Of a stretch of 64,000 bases of DNA, positions 27,398-34,343 are shown in pieces. The stretch lies in the NCBI RefSeq assembly GCF_040529335.1, contig NZ_CP159534.1, positions 3,038,001 to 3,102,000 on the forward strand, read 5' to 3'. This DNA comes from Streptomyces sp. HUAS MG91. GTDB lineage: Bacteria; Actinomycetota; Actinomycetes; Streptomycetales; Streptomycetaceae. The notes under the pieces were generated by a model. It was not told the DNA's origin and did no database searches. It worked only from the letters and a program-made list of their open reading frames with translations. How positions within the stretch are numbered: the stretch's first letter is position 1; every line of letters begins with the position of its first letter. A program made the translations under genes and the position numbers.

Positions 27398-29002
27398 TCA
27401 GGCGCGCGTCAGTCGTCCGGCCAGCGCCGCCAGCGGCCGGACGCCGCCGAGTTCGCGCACCCCGAGCCCCGTCCATCCGCTGTCGCGGAGGATCTCCAGG
27501 ACGCGGGGCGCCCGCAGCAGGCGGCCGCCGGCGGCGACGTAACCGGCCGCCGGATCGACGGCGGCGAGGGCGTTGGCCCGGCCGACGGCCGCGACGAGCG
27601 CCGCCTCGGCGCCGGGGCTCGGCTCGGCCTGCGGCGCGCCGGTGGGCGTGGCCGGGGCCGAGGCGGGGGCCGTCGGGAAGTCCAGCACCCGGGTGATCTC
27701 GCTGAGCGGGCGGTCCACCGCCTCGTCCGTGTGCGCCACGATCAACTCCTCGTAGCCGCGCAGGAACCGCTCGATGTCCTCCGCGGGCAGCACCGAACCG
27801 GCCGCCCGCAGCGCGACGGTGACGCCGTCGGCCCACTCGTGGATCCGGAAGTAGACGTCGGACCCGGACTGCGCCCACGCCTCCGGGTCGGGGTTGCGGA
27901 CCAGCCGCGTACGGGTGGTGCCGCAGGAACGCGGCGCGTAGTTCAGGAAGTTGAGCTCGGTCTCGACCCGGACCTCGGCGCCGCGCCGGGTGCCCTCCTC
28001 GGCGAGCAGTTCCAGGGTCTCGTCGTACGCCGTCCGCGGCAGGTCCTTCGCCCGCTCCAGGGCTTCGGCGGTCCGCCGGACGATCTCGGGGAACGAGGGG
28101 TCGTCCGTCAGGTCGACGGCGGTGAGCAGCGGGGCGAACATACAGGTCAGGACGTCCATGCCGGCCTCGTCGTCGCGGTGGCTCGTGAACAGCCAGAACG
28201 GGACGCGGTGGCTGCCGGTCCAGGCGGCGGCCGTCGCCGCGAACGCCCCCAGGTGGACCGCCGACGGCCACACCCGGCAGCGGGCCGCGACCGTGCGGGC
28301 GGCGGCCAGCAGCCGGGGCGAGGTGAGGGCCGCGCCGGCCGCCGCGGGGGGTGTGGCGGCGGGGGCGCGGCGGCTCGCGAACAGGTCCGCGGGAAGCCTC
28401 CTGATCTCCTCGCGCCAGGGCGCCGTCCGCCCGGCGTCCGCCGGACCGGGCGCGTCCGGCTCGGCGGCGGCCAGTTCGGCGGGCCGGACGGTCACGGCGG
28501 GCAGCTGGGCGGGGCGGCCCGCGACGGCTCCGCCGAGCAGCGCCGCCAGTTCGCCGAGGAAGGTGGCGATGCTCCAGTCGTCGAAGGCCACGTGGTTGAG
28601 CACCAGGACGAGCCGCTTCGGCACGCCCGCCGCCGTGACCAGGCAGGCCCGCACCGGCCAGTCGGCGGCCAGGTCGAAGTCCTCCCGCGTGCACCGCCGG
28701 ACGGCCTCGGCCGGTGACGGCGTCCCGTCGGCCTCGACCGTCGCGTGGCGCACGGGCAGCGCGGCCGGCGGATGGACGCGCTGCTCGGGCAGCCCGTCGG
28801 CGCCGATCGGGAAGGTGGTCCGCAGCGCCTCGTGGCGGCGGACCAGATGGTTCAGGGCCGCTTTGATCCGGACCGGTGCGATGCCCTCGGGCAGCGGCGG
28901 ATCGAGCACGATGTGCGTGTCGTGGCGGCTGCCGGGCGGAAGCTGATGGTGGTGGAGCCAGAAGTACCGCTGTCCGCGGCCCAGCCGCGCGCTCTTCGCC
29001 AT
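27398..29002 (-). CDS. Stand-alone condensation-domain protein with a Ser-less carrier-like tail
   Basis: 534 residues. The N-terminal ~430 are an NRPS-type condensation domain: RHEALRTTF at 56-64 and NHVAFDD at 136-142, where His137 and Asp141 match the catalytic HHxxxDG but the first His is Asn. The last ~70 residues resemble a peptidyl carrier domain, but the GGxSL position reads GGRLL (492-496), so there is no Ser to modify. No adenylation domain is present, so it should join an acyl thioester supplied in trans to an amine or alcohol. The start ATG 29002 has GGAGGA ten bases upstream; longer frames lack support. It is divergent from the Lys-rich peptide gene, which makes that peptide or a polyketide the interesting candidate substrate. 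Confidence 0.88.
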   Translation of the reverse strand: MAKSARLGRGQRYFWLHHHQLPPGSRHDTHIVLDPPLPEGIAPVRIKAALNHLVRRHEALRTTFPIGADGLPEQRVHPPAALPVRHATVEADGTPSPAEAVRRCTREDFDLAADWPVRACLVTAAGVPKRLVLVLNHVAFDDWSIATFLGELAALLGGAVAGRPAQLPAVTVRPAELAAAEPDAPGPADAGRTAPWREEIRRLPADLFASRRAPAATPPAAAGAALTSPRLLAAARTVAARCRVWPSAVHLGAFAATAAAWTGSHRVPFWLFTSHRDDEAGMDVLTCMFAPLLTAVDLTDDPSFPEIVRRTAEALERAKDLPRTAYDETLELLAEEGTRRGAEVRVETELNFLNYAPRSCGTTRTRLVRNPDPEAWAQSGSDVYFRIHEWADGVTVALRAAGSVLPAEDIERFLRGYEELIVAHTDEAVDRPLSEITRVLDFPTAPASAPATPTGAPQAEPSPGAEAALVAAVGRANALAAVDPAAGYVAAGGRLLRAPRVLEILRDSGWTGLGVRELGGVRPLAALAGRLTRA

Positions 29003-29335
29003 TGGCCTTCGATCCTCCGTACTCGCGCTGGACACCACCGCCGATGATGCTCGACCGCGCTGCGCCCACATACCGGGATCCGCTGTCACCAAAAGGACGG
29101 CAAAAAGCTGTCAGCGCCCCCGGTGGATCACCGTCCGGGAATTCCTTGACAGCGCCTGCCGGGATTCGCCAGCCTTCAATCCATCGGCCGCCGGATTCAA
29201 CATCGGTCGGCGATAAAACAGTTGAGCCCGTCGGGGACTTCCACCCGATATTGGAATCCGCCTTTCCCGGCGGTTTCGGAGCGGACGGGAAAACCGCGTG
29301 CTCTTTCGTGAAGTAATTCAACGGAGGTGAACACC
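29003..29335. promoter_or_regulatory. Divergent control region between condensation and Lys-rich peptide genes
   Basis: A 333-bp gene-free region serving both directions. GCTGTCA occurs at 29082-29088 and 29107-29113, and inverted (TGACAGC) at 29147-29153, a candidate regulator site. A TTGACA at 29146-29151 has no acceptable -10 at the expected distance. Local GC is lower than in the flanking coding DNA, with A-rich tracts around 29090-29106. Strong ribosome binding sites lie at both ends. Confidence 0.45.
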
Positions 29336-29533
29336 ATGACGAAGGCTGCGACGAAGGCCGCGTCCAAGGCTGCCACGAAGGCCGCCACCAAGGCCGCGAC
29401 CAAGGCTGCCAGCAAGGCCGCCACCAAGGCCGCGAGCAAGGCCGCCACGAAGGCTGCCAGCAAGGCCGCCACGAAGGCTGCCAGCAAGGCCGCGACCAAG
29501 GCTGCCACGAAGGCCGCGACCAAGGCCGCGTGA
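29336..29533 (+). CDS. Lys/Ala-rich tetrapeptide-repeat peptide, (KAAT/S)15
   Basis: 65 residues: MT, fifteen units of KAAT or KAAS, then KAA. It has sixteen Lys, no acidic, aromatic or Cys residues, and a net charge of about +16. The start ATG 29336 has GGAGG eight bases upstream (29323-29327); a GTG nine bases earlier overlaps that SD and is less likely. Units are 12 bp. Lys is always AAG, while Ala, Thr and Ser codons vary between units, so the protein pattern is held more strictly than the DNA, which argues for a real product. A perfect 16-bp hairpin follows seven bases after the stop. Relatives of such tails are histone-H1-like DNA-binding tails, but those are part of larger proteins. 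In this cluster it could be an acyl acceptor for GNAT or condensation enzymes, or a DNA/RNA/membrane-binding polycation. No function is proven. Confidence 0.78.
   Translation: MTKAATKAASKAATKAATKAATKAASKAATKAASKAATKAASKAATKAASKAATKAATKAATKAA
29336..29533 (+). repeat. In-frame 12-bp tandem repeat coding for KAA(T/S)
   Basis: About 16 tandem 12-base units of the form AAG-GCN-GCN-(ACN or AGC/TCC). Units differ mainly at third codon positions. The order of the fourth residue is T S T T T S T S T S T S T T T. There is no spacer structure, so it is not a CRISPR array. Confidence 0.9.
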
Positions 29534-29539
29534 AGTCCC

Positions 29540-29574
29540 GGCATGGCGCCGCCCGCTCCGGGCGGCGCCATGCC
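29540..29574 (+). terminator. Perfect 16-bp hairpin after the Lys-rich peptide gene
   Basis: GGCATGGCGCCGCCCG (29540-29555) pairs fully with CGGGCGGCGCCATGCC (29559-29574) around the 3-base loop CTC. No U tract follows, as is common for actinobacterial hairpins. It could terminate most transcripts after the peptide gene, allowing some read-through to the dehydrogenase and GNAT genes, or protect the short mRNA. Symmetry makes it usable from either strand. Confidence 0.8.
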
Positions 29575-29665
29575 GCCGCGCTGTTGTCAGACCGAGCAAC
29601 CACCCGGGCCCCCCGGCCGGCTTCGGCCACGACGGGACGGTGTCCGAGGGTCCCGGAGGGACCGA

Positions 29666-30259
29666 ATGACGGACATGATCGCCGCAAGCGAGCGGGCCGC
29701 GCACGAGGCCGGGCTCGCCGCAGGACTGGCCGTGGCGCTGGACGGATTCGACACGACCGCCGCCCCGGGCCCGGTCGCCGCCGTACCGTCGGCCTGGGCC
29801 GCCGAGGACGCCGAGGTGCTCCCCCATCACGTGGCCGCCGCGGAGGGCATCTCCTTCGTGCGGTGCGCCGCCCCGGGCACCGCCCCCGAGCAGGAACTGG
29901 TCGCCCTCGCCGCCGGTCTCGCCGCGGTCCGCCTGGGCGCCACCCGCCGGCTCACCCGGCACGCCGTCGAGCACCTGACCCACCGGACCTCGGGCGGCGA
30001 ACCCACCATCCGCAAGCAGCTGGTCCTCGGCACCCTCGCCGATCTCCTCACCGCGGTGGAGGCGATCCGGGCCCAGCTGCGGGTCGTGGCGCCGACCGTC
30101 GCGACGGTGGGCGACGTGCACGACCGGATCACCGCCCTGGACTGGGAGGCGGCCAAGCTGCTCGGCGCGAGCGGTTTCCTCGTGGAGAGCCCGGCCCGCA
30201 GCGCCCACGTCTCCCAACTCGTCGCCAACTGCTGGGTCGTTCGGGAGGCCGCCCGATGA
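29666..30259 (+). CDS. Stand-alone acyl-CoA dehydrogenase C-terminal-like helical protein
   Basis: 197 residues, mostly helical. The second half follows the C-terminal domain of acyl-CoA dehydrogenases: an LGATRRLTRHAVEHLTHR helix, IRKQLVLGTLADLLTAVEAIRAQLR, then DRITALDWEAAKLLGASGFLVESPARSAH, which matches the usual helices ending in the LGGxGY region. No flavin loop or catalytic base is visible. The start ATG 29666 has GGAGG six bases upstream. Its stop overlaps the next start in ATGA, and that next gene is an acyl-CoA dehydrogenase, so the two products probably form a split or heteromeric enzyme. Confidence 0.78.
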   Translation: MTDMIAASERAAHEAGLAAGLAVALDGFDTTAAPGPVAAVPSAWAAEDAEVLPHHVAAAEGISFVRCAAPGTAPEQELVALAAGLAAVRLGATRRLTRHAVEHLTHRTSGGEPTIRKQLVLGTLADLLTAVEAIRAQLRVVAPTVATVGDVHDRITALDWEAAKLLGASGFLVESPARSAHVSQLVANCWVVREAAR

Positions 30260-31374
30260 CCGCTCCCGCCTCGACGACGGCCGCGCTGCGCGAACGCTTC
30301 GCGGAGGTCGTCCCCGACCTGCGCTCCCGGGCGCTGTCCGTGGACGCCGACCCCACCACCATCGGGGACCATCTGGGCTCGCCCGGCCTGGAGCTGGTCC
30401 GCGGCGCCACGACGCCCCGGCGGTATCTGGGTTCCTCGGCGCCCGAAGGGATCCGGGACCTCGACACCGACTCCTGTCTGGCCCGCGTGGTCGGCACCGT
30501 CGAACTCGCCCGCGGCGACGCCGCGATGCTCACCGCGAGCCCCGGCCCCTCGCTGGCCGGCGCGGTGGTCGACGCGCTCGGCAGCGAGGCGCAGAAGGAC
30601 TACTTCTACGACGCCATCGCCGACGGTGCCACCTGGACGTTCTTCGGCATGACCGAGCCGGGCATCGGCAGCGACGCGACGATGATGGGCACCCGTCTCG
30701 AGCGCGAACCCACGGGCGGCTACCGCCTGTTCGGCACCAAGCGCTACATCAGCAACGGCACCCGCGGCGCCATCGGCGCCGTCTTCGCCCGTACGGGCCC
30801 GTCGCCGCTGTCGATCCGGGCCGTCCTGGTCGAGTGCCCCGCCGACGGGTTCACGGCCCGCCCCCTGGACATGACCGGTCTGCGCGGCGCGCGGATCAGC
30901 GAGCTGGAGTTCGACGGCATGCCCGTCCGGGAGGACATGGTCCTCGGCAGCCATCTGCGGCTCTCCCAGCGCGGCATCTGGGGCGTCGTGCGCACCTTCA
31001 ACTACATGCGCGTCCACATCGGCGCGCTGGCCCTGGGCACGGCCCTGGCCATCACCGAGTACGTGCAGCGGCAGCGGCCGGGGTTCGCCCCGGCGGACGT
31101 GATCACCGCCCGGCTCCTCGCGGCCCGCCAGGTGGTCTACGACGCGGCGGCCTCGGTCGACCACGACCCGGACGACCAGCGGCCGCCCTCGGTCGCCAAG
31201 CTGCACGCCACGGGCCTGGCCGTGACCGTCGCCCACTGGGCCGCCACGGCGCTGGGCCCCGCGTCCCTGCTGGAACATCCGCTGCTGGAGAAGTGGTGCC
31301 GCGATGTCTACGCCTTCGAGTTCATGGACGGCACCAGCAACATCCAGCGCCTCCAGATCGCTCGCGACCTGTGA
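30256..31374 (+). CDS. Acyl-CoA/acyl-ACP dehydrogenase with Asp at the catalytic-base position (ACAD2)
   Basis: 372 residues, paralogous to ACAD1 at 24654-25892 across most of its length (shared blocks GxKRYIxNxxRxxIGxVFARTGxSPLxIRAVLVE and LEKWxRDxYxFEFMxGTSNxQR). The flavin-proximal block is FFGMTEPGIGSDATMMGTR. The C-terminal motif is FEFMDGTSN, where ACAD1 has FEFMEGTSN, so the usual Glu base is Asp. It is coupled by ATGA overlap to the helical partner upstream. It may be a slower or altered-specificity dehydrogenase, or a partner flavoprotein; no direct sequence evidence decides between these. Confidence 0.9.
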   Translation: MTAPASTTAALRERFAEVVPDLRSRALSVDADPTTIGDHLGSPGLELVRGATTPRRYLGSSAPEGIRDLDTDSCLARVVGTVELARGDAAMLTASPGPSLAGAVVDALGSEAQKDYFYDAIADGATWTFFGMTEPGIGSDATMMGTRLEREPTGGYRLFGTKRYISNGTRGAIGAVFARTGPSPLSIRAVLVECPADGFTARPLDMTGLRGARISELEFDGMPVREDMVLGSHLRLSQRGIWGVVRTFNYMRVHIGALALGTALAITEYVQRQRPGFAPADVITARLLAARQVVYDAAASVDHDPDDQRPPSVAKLHATGLAVTVAHWAATALGPASLLEHPLLEKWCRDVYAFEFMDGTSNIQRLQIARDL

Positions 31375-31426
31375 GCCGGACGCCGTCGATCCCCGCAGCA
31401 GCCGCCGGACGGCCGAGGAAGGACCC

Positions 31427-31942
31427 ATGACCACACCCGCGGACACCGCACCGCCCCGCTGGTCCGCCCGCGCGTACGACGCGTCGGACGCGACGGACCG
31501 CGCGGCGGCGCTGGAGTTCTTCACCGAGCCCGCGTTCCACTTCCGTATCGCCCAGCCCGACACCCGGGCCGCGTGGGAGATCGACGAAATCCTCGACGAC
31601 ACCGTCCGGCTGCTCCTCGCCGACGGCGAACCGGCGGGCCTGTACGGCGTGGAGGACCAGGGCAGCGAACACGGTTCGCACGTCCAGATCGATCTGTGCC
31701 TGCGCGCCGGAGCACCGGAGCACTGGTGGCCTGCGGCCTACGCGGCCGTGCGGGACGCCCTCCTGTGGCGCCGCGAGCTCGTCCGGGTGACGGTGCGGAT
31801 TCCGGAGCACGACCGGCGCGGCCTCGCCGCGGCCCGCGCTGCCGGGCTCACCGAGGAGGGCACGCTCGGGAAGGTCGTCCTGCACGACGGAGCGCGGTAC
31901 GGCACCGTCTTCTTCTCACAGATCTGGGAGCCGCTGTCATGA
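31427..31942 (+). CDS. GNAT-fold protein 1 of 3
   Basis: 171 residues. The layout of strands and helices (an LLLADGEPAGLYGVEDQG core strand pair, HVQIDLCLRAGAPEHWWPAAYAAVRDALL, VRVTVRIPEHDRRGLAAARAAGLTEEGTL) fits a RimL-type GNAT, but the usual Q/RxxGxG pyrophosphate loop is replaced by APEHWWP. Start ATG 31427 is preceded by GAGGAAGG. The stop overlaps the next start in ATGA. It lies 52 bp after ACAD2 in what looks like one plus-strand operon. It may use carrier-bound rather than CoA-bound acyl groups, since the CoA loop is degenerate; that is inference. Confidence 0.72.
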   Translation: MTTPADTAPPRWSARAYDASDATDRAAALEFFTEPAFHFRIAQPDTRAAWEIDEILDDTVRLLLADGEPAGLYGVEDQGSEHGSHVQIDLCLRAGAPEHWWPAAYAAVRDALLWRRELVRVTVRIPEHDRRGLAAARAAGLTEEGTLGKVVLHDGARYGTVFFSQIWEPLS

Positions 31943-32394
31943 GGTGGAGAGGCTTCCGTGAGGCCGACCGGGACCTGCTGACGGGCCATTGGCTGCCCGG
32001 CGAACTGCTCGGGCTGCCGGTCGCCGACCGCCCGCCGCTGGCCGAGCCCGTCACGGTCGATCCGCCCGTGGACGACACGACCGAGCTGTGCGTCGCCCCG
32101 GGCATCGGCTTCGCCCGCTTCAGCGGCGTGGACTGGATCCACCGGCACGCCCGGCTTGAGATCGGCCTGCGGGACGCGTCCGTCGACCCGAAGCCGCTGC
32201 TGGAGGCGGCGGTCAGACACGGTTTCGACGTGCTCGGCCTGCACCGGGTCCACGGCCTGGTGACCCCGGCCGCCCACACCGTCGACGCCGTGCTGGAGTC
32301 GTGCGGCTTCCACCGGGAGGCGGTGGTGCCGCAGGCGCTCTGGCTCGCCGGCCGTCCCGTCGACCGACACGTCTGGAGTGTTCTCGATGCCTGA
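31939..32394 (+). CDS. GNAT-fold protein 2 of 3
   Basis: 151 residues. GNAT-like blocks are GIGFARFSGVDWIHRHARLEIGLRD (paired strands and substrate loop), a PLLEAAVRHGFDVLGLHRVHGLV helix and strand, and VDAVLESCGFHREAVVPQALWLAG, the typical final strand. As in its upstream neighbour, the canonical CoA pyrophosphate loop is not recognisable. It overlaps both neighbours (ATGA at 31939; eight bases at 32387). It resembles ribosomal-protein acetyltransferases of the RimJ/RimL group in outline only. Confidence 0.7.
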   Translation: MRWRGFREADRDLLTGHWLPGELLGLPVADRPPLAEPVTVDPPVDDTTELCVAPGIGFARFSGVDWIHRHARLEIGLRDASVDPKPLLEAAVRHGFDVLGLHRVHGLVTPAAHTVDAVLESCGFHREAVVPQALWLAGRPVDRHVWSVLDA

Positions 32395-32851
32395 GCTCGA
32401 GCTGCTGCCCCCGGCGGCCGCCGCGGCCGCGCTGACCGCCGCCGGGGAACCGGCCCGCGGGCTCCTGGGGCTCGACCCCGTGACGCAGAACGAGGCACTG
32501 CTGGCCCGGGAGCTGACCCGGCGGGAGGCCGCCGTCTTCCGGTACGGGGACACGGTCCTGGGCTGCCGGGTCAACGCCGAGCAGCCCCGGCAGAGCGAGG
32601 TGGCGAGCACCACGGCCGACCCGGCCGCGCTCGGCGCCCTGCTGGACTTCCTGCACGCCTACAAGCGCTGCGTCTCCTTCGTCGCGCTGGTGCCGGACGC
32701 GCTGGACATCTCCGGCTACACGGCTCTCGGGTTCACCGAGGTCGGCCTGTTGCGCGAGCACCGGTTCGCGGCGGGCCGGTACCACGACGTGCGTGTCCTG
32801 CACGGCACGCACGGTGTCACAGCGTCAGATCGGCGACCCGCGGCAGTGTGA
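32387..32851 (+). CDS. GNAT-fold protein 3 of 3
   Basis: 154 residues. The C-terminal half reads AALGALLDFLHAYKRCVSFVALVPD, ISGYTALGFTEVGLLREHRFAAGRYHDVRVL, the usual GNAT end in which a Gly-Phe turn precedes a last strand. The N-terminal half is Ala-rich and weakly similar. ATG 32387 has GGAG eight bases upstream and overlaps the previous gene by eight bases. Its 3' end overlaps the convergent PPTase gene by 35 bases. Three tandem divergent GNAT-fold genes suggest a multi-subunit or multi-site acylation step. Confidence 0.68.
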   Translation: MPELELLPPAAAAAALTAAGEPARGLLGLDPVTQNEALLARELTRREAAVFRYGDTVLGCRVNAEQPRQSEVASTTADPAALGALLDFLHAYKRCVSFVALVPDALDISGYTALGFTEVGLLREHRFAAGRYHDVRVLHGTHGVTASDRRPAAV

Positions 32852-33521
32852 CGATCTCGGTGCGCGGCCCCGCCACGGTGGTGGCGAGGGCCGCGACGCT
32901 GCCGTGGCCGAGCGGCAGATCGGTGAGGTGGACGGCCTCGTCCGGCCAGCCGGCCGGCGGCGTGTCGATCCGGACGACCGGGCCGTCCACCGACAGCGCG
33001 GTGAAGGGGACCTGGAGCAGTCCGTGCCCGGTCAGTTTCACCGCCGCCTCCTTGCGCGCCCAGATCCGGAACAGCTCGGTGCGCAGGGCCTCGCCCCGGT
33101 GCCCGGCGAGGATCCGCCGCTCGCCGGCGGTGGTGAGCACGCGCGTCATCTCGTCGACCTCGATCATCCGGTTGCCCAGCTCCACGTCGAGCCCGACCCG
33201 GGTGTCGGTGGCGGCCGCGATCACCACGAGGTCCCCGGTGTGGGAGACGGAGAAGTCGAGTTCGGGCGCCGCCGTGAAGTGCGGCTTCCCGTGGGTGTCG
33301 TGCGCGCAGTGGGCGCAGGCGCGGCTGATGCCGACCTCGGCGGCCGGTACTCCCAGGTAGCGCGCGCCCAGGGCCCGCTGCACGGCGCGGGAGACGACGA
33401 ACGTCCTGCGGACCTGCTCCCGGGCCAGTTCGCCGGCGCGGGACAGCTCCGCCGGAGTCAGCAGGCTCCGGGCGTCCGCCTCGGCCGGCTCCGCTTCCAC
33501 GACCCATATCCGTACGACCAT
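32817..33521 (-). CDS. Sfp-type phosphopantetheinyl transferase
   Basis: 234 residues with the Sfp-family motifs DFSVSHTGD, VGLDVEL and FRIWARKEAAVKLTGHGL (Mg-binding Asp/Glu and the WxxKEAxxK motif). It activates carrier domains of PKS and NRPS enzymes and is a good candidate for the two modular PKS proteins here. ATG 33521 lies six bases from a TAGGGT -10, so the message is probably leaderless or nearly so. It is convergent with the third GNAT gene and divergent from an RHH regulator gene whose operator boxes lie in this promoter's -35 region. Confidence 0.93.
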   Translation of the reverse strand: MVVRIWVVEAEPAEADARSLLTPAELSRAGELAREQVRRTFVVSRAVQRALGARYLGVPAAEVGISRACAHCAHDTHGKPHFTAAPELDFSVSHTGDLVVIAAATDTRVGLDVELGNRMIEVDEMTRVLTTAGERRILAGHRGEALRTELFRIWARKEAAVKLTGHGLLQVPFTALSVDGPVVRIDTPPAGWPDEAVHLTDLPLGHGSVAALATTVAGPRTEIVTLPRVADLTL

Positions 33522-33527
33522 GGGCCC

Positions 33528-33569
33528 ACCCTATTTCGTGCCGGATCACGTGGTGCCACGTGGTGCCAC
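33528..33569 (-). promoter_or_regulatory. PPTase promoter with two GTGGTGCCAC boxes
   Basis: On the minus strand TAGGGT (33533-33528) is a good actinobacterial -10, six bases before the ATG. GTGGTGCCAC occurs twice head to tail at 33550-33559 and 33560-33569, covering where the -35 would be. The same box recurs before the divergent RHH gene, so one regulator could act on both. Confidence 0.55.
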
Positions 33570-33674
33570 CCATGGCCCGCGCGGCGCCACAGCACGGCAC
33601 ACCACCCGTCGGCACACACGGATTCCCGACCGACACCATCACGTTTACGCAGGTCAGAGCTGCCACGTCGCCAC

Positions 33675-33738
33675 ATGGCACCACGCCCGCCACCACGACA
33701 CTTGCGCATGGCGCCAAAGTGGTGCCACTATGACGTCA
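33675..33738 (+). promoter_or_regulatory. RHH-gene promoter with repeated GTGGTGCCAC-type operator
   Basis: GTGGTGCCAC is present at 33719-33728 and inverted (ATGGCACCAC) at 33675-33684. TATGAC at 33729-33734 may be the -10 and sits directly against the start at 33738, inside the palindrome TGACGTCA (33731-33738). No ribosome binding site is visible, so a leaderless message is likely. Repeated operators before an RHH gene are typical of autoregulation. Confidence 0.55.
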
Positions 33739-34259
33739 TGGACCTCACGCCGTACGTCGACACACTTCACCGGGAACTCGCGGTGGCCGCCGAGGCCGGC
33801 GGGGACGAAGCCCGCGAGCTGGCCGAGCGGCTCACCGCGCCCCTGGAGTCGGCGACCCGACTGACCCTGCTCAATGTGCTCTCCGCCGCGATGGACGAGA
33901 TCACCCGCGACCTCGCGCCCGGCTCGGTGGACGTACGGCTGCGGGGGCTCGACCCCGACTTCGTGGTGACGCTGCCGCCCCGCGACAGCGCCCCCGCCGA
34001 GGTCACGGTCACGCCCGCCGACGCCATGGCACCCCCGGCCCCCGTGGACGGCGACGACGGCGCCACCGCCCGGGTCAATCTCCGCCTCCCGGCCCACCTC
34101 AAGGCACGCGCCGAGGAAGCCGCCTCGCGCGAGGGCCTGTCGGTCAACGCGTGGCTGGTGCGCGCCGTGTCGGCCGCGGTCGAGGGCGGCACCCAGCCCC
34201 GCACCGCCACGCCGACGAAGACCCGCTCAGGACAGAACTTCACGGGCTGGGTGCGCTAG
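33738..34259 (+). CDS. HicB-like ribbon-helix-helix DNA-binding protein
   Basis: 173 residues. The C-terminal third, ARVNLRLPAHLKARAEEAASREGLSVNAWLVRAVSAAV, is a ribbon-helix-helix domain of the HicB/Arc type. The N-terminal ~85 residues are helical and acidic, joined by an Ala/Pro linker. No toxin partner (HicA) is present. The next three genes encode a DUF4097 protein and an ABC transporter, an arrangement consistent with it regulating that set and itself. The start ATG 33738 was chosen because the conserved-looking frame begins there; there is no SD. Confidence 0.85.
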   Translation: MDLTPYVDTLHRELAVAAEAGGDEARELAERLTAPLESATRLTLLNVLSAAMDEITRDLAPGSVDVRLRGLDPDFVVTLPPRDSAPAEVTVTPADAMAPPAPVDGDDGATARVNLRLPAHLKARAEEAASREGLSVNAWLVRAVSAAVEGGTQPRTATPTKTRSGQNFTGWVR

Positions 34260-34343
34260 CCGCGCCCAGCCCGCCCACCCGCACCACCTCCACCACGTCC
34301 CACCTGCGGGGACGCCCCGACGAGTCATGAGGACGGTACAGCC

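Noticed and set aside
29146..29151. TTGACA as the -35 of the Lys-rich peptide promoter
   Set aside because: No acceptable -10 at 16-19 bases; the hexamer also overlaps a TGACAGC repeat that may explain it.
29336..29533. CRISPR-like array reading of the 12-bp repeats
   Set aside because: Units are contiguous with no spacers and keep a reading frame with an SD; it is a coding repeat.
29336..29533. Lanthipeptide or thiopeptide precursor reading of the KAA(T/S) peptide
   Set aside because: Thr/Ser are plentiful but there is no Cys, no leader/core boundary and no LanB/LanM/LanKC or cyclodehydratase gene in the window.
33738..34259. HicAB toxin-antitoxin module
   Set aside because: The RHH protein is HicB-like but no HicA-sized toxin gene lies on either side.
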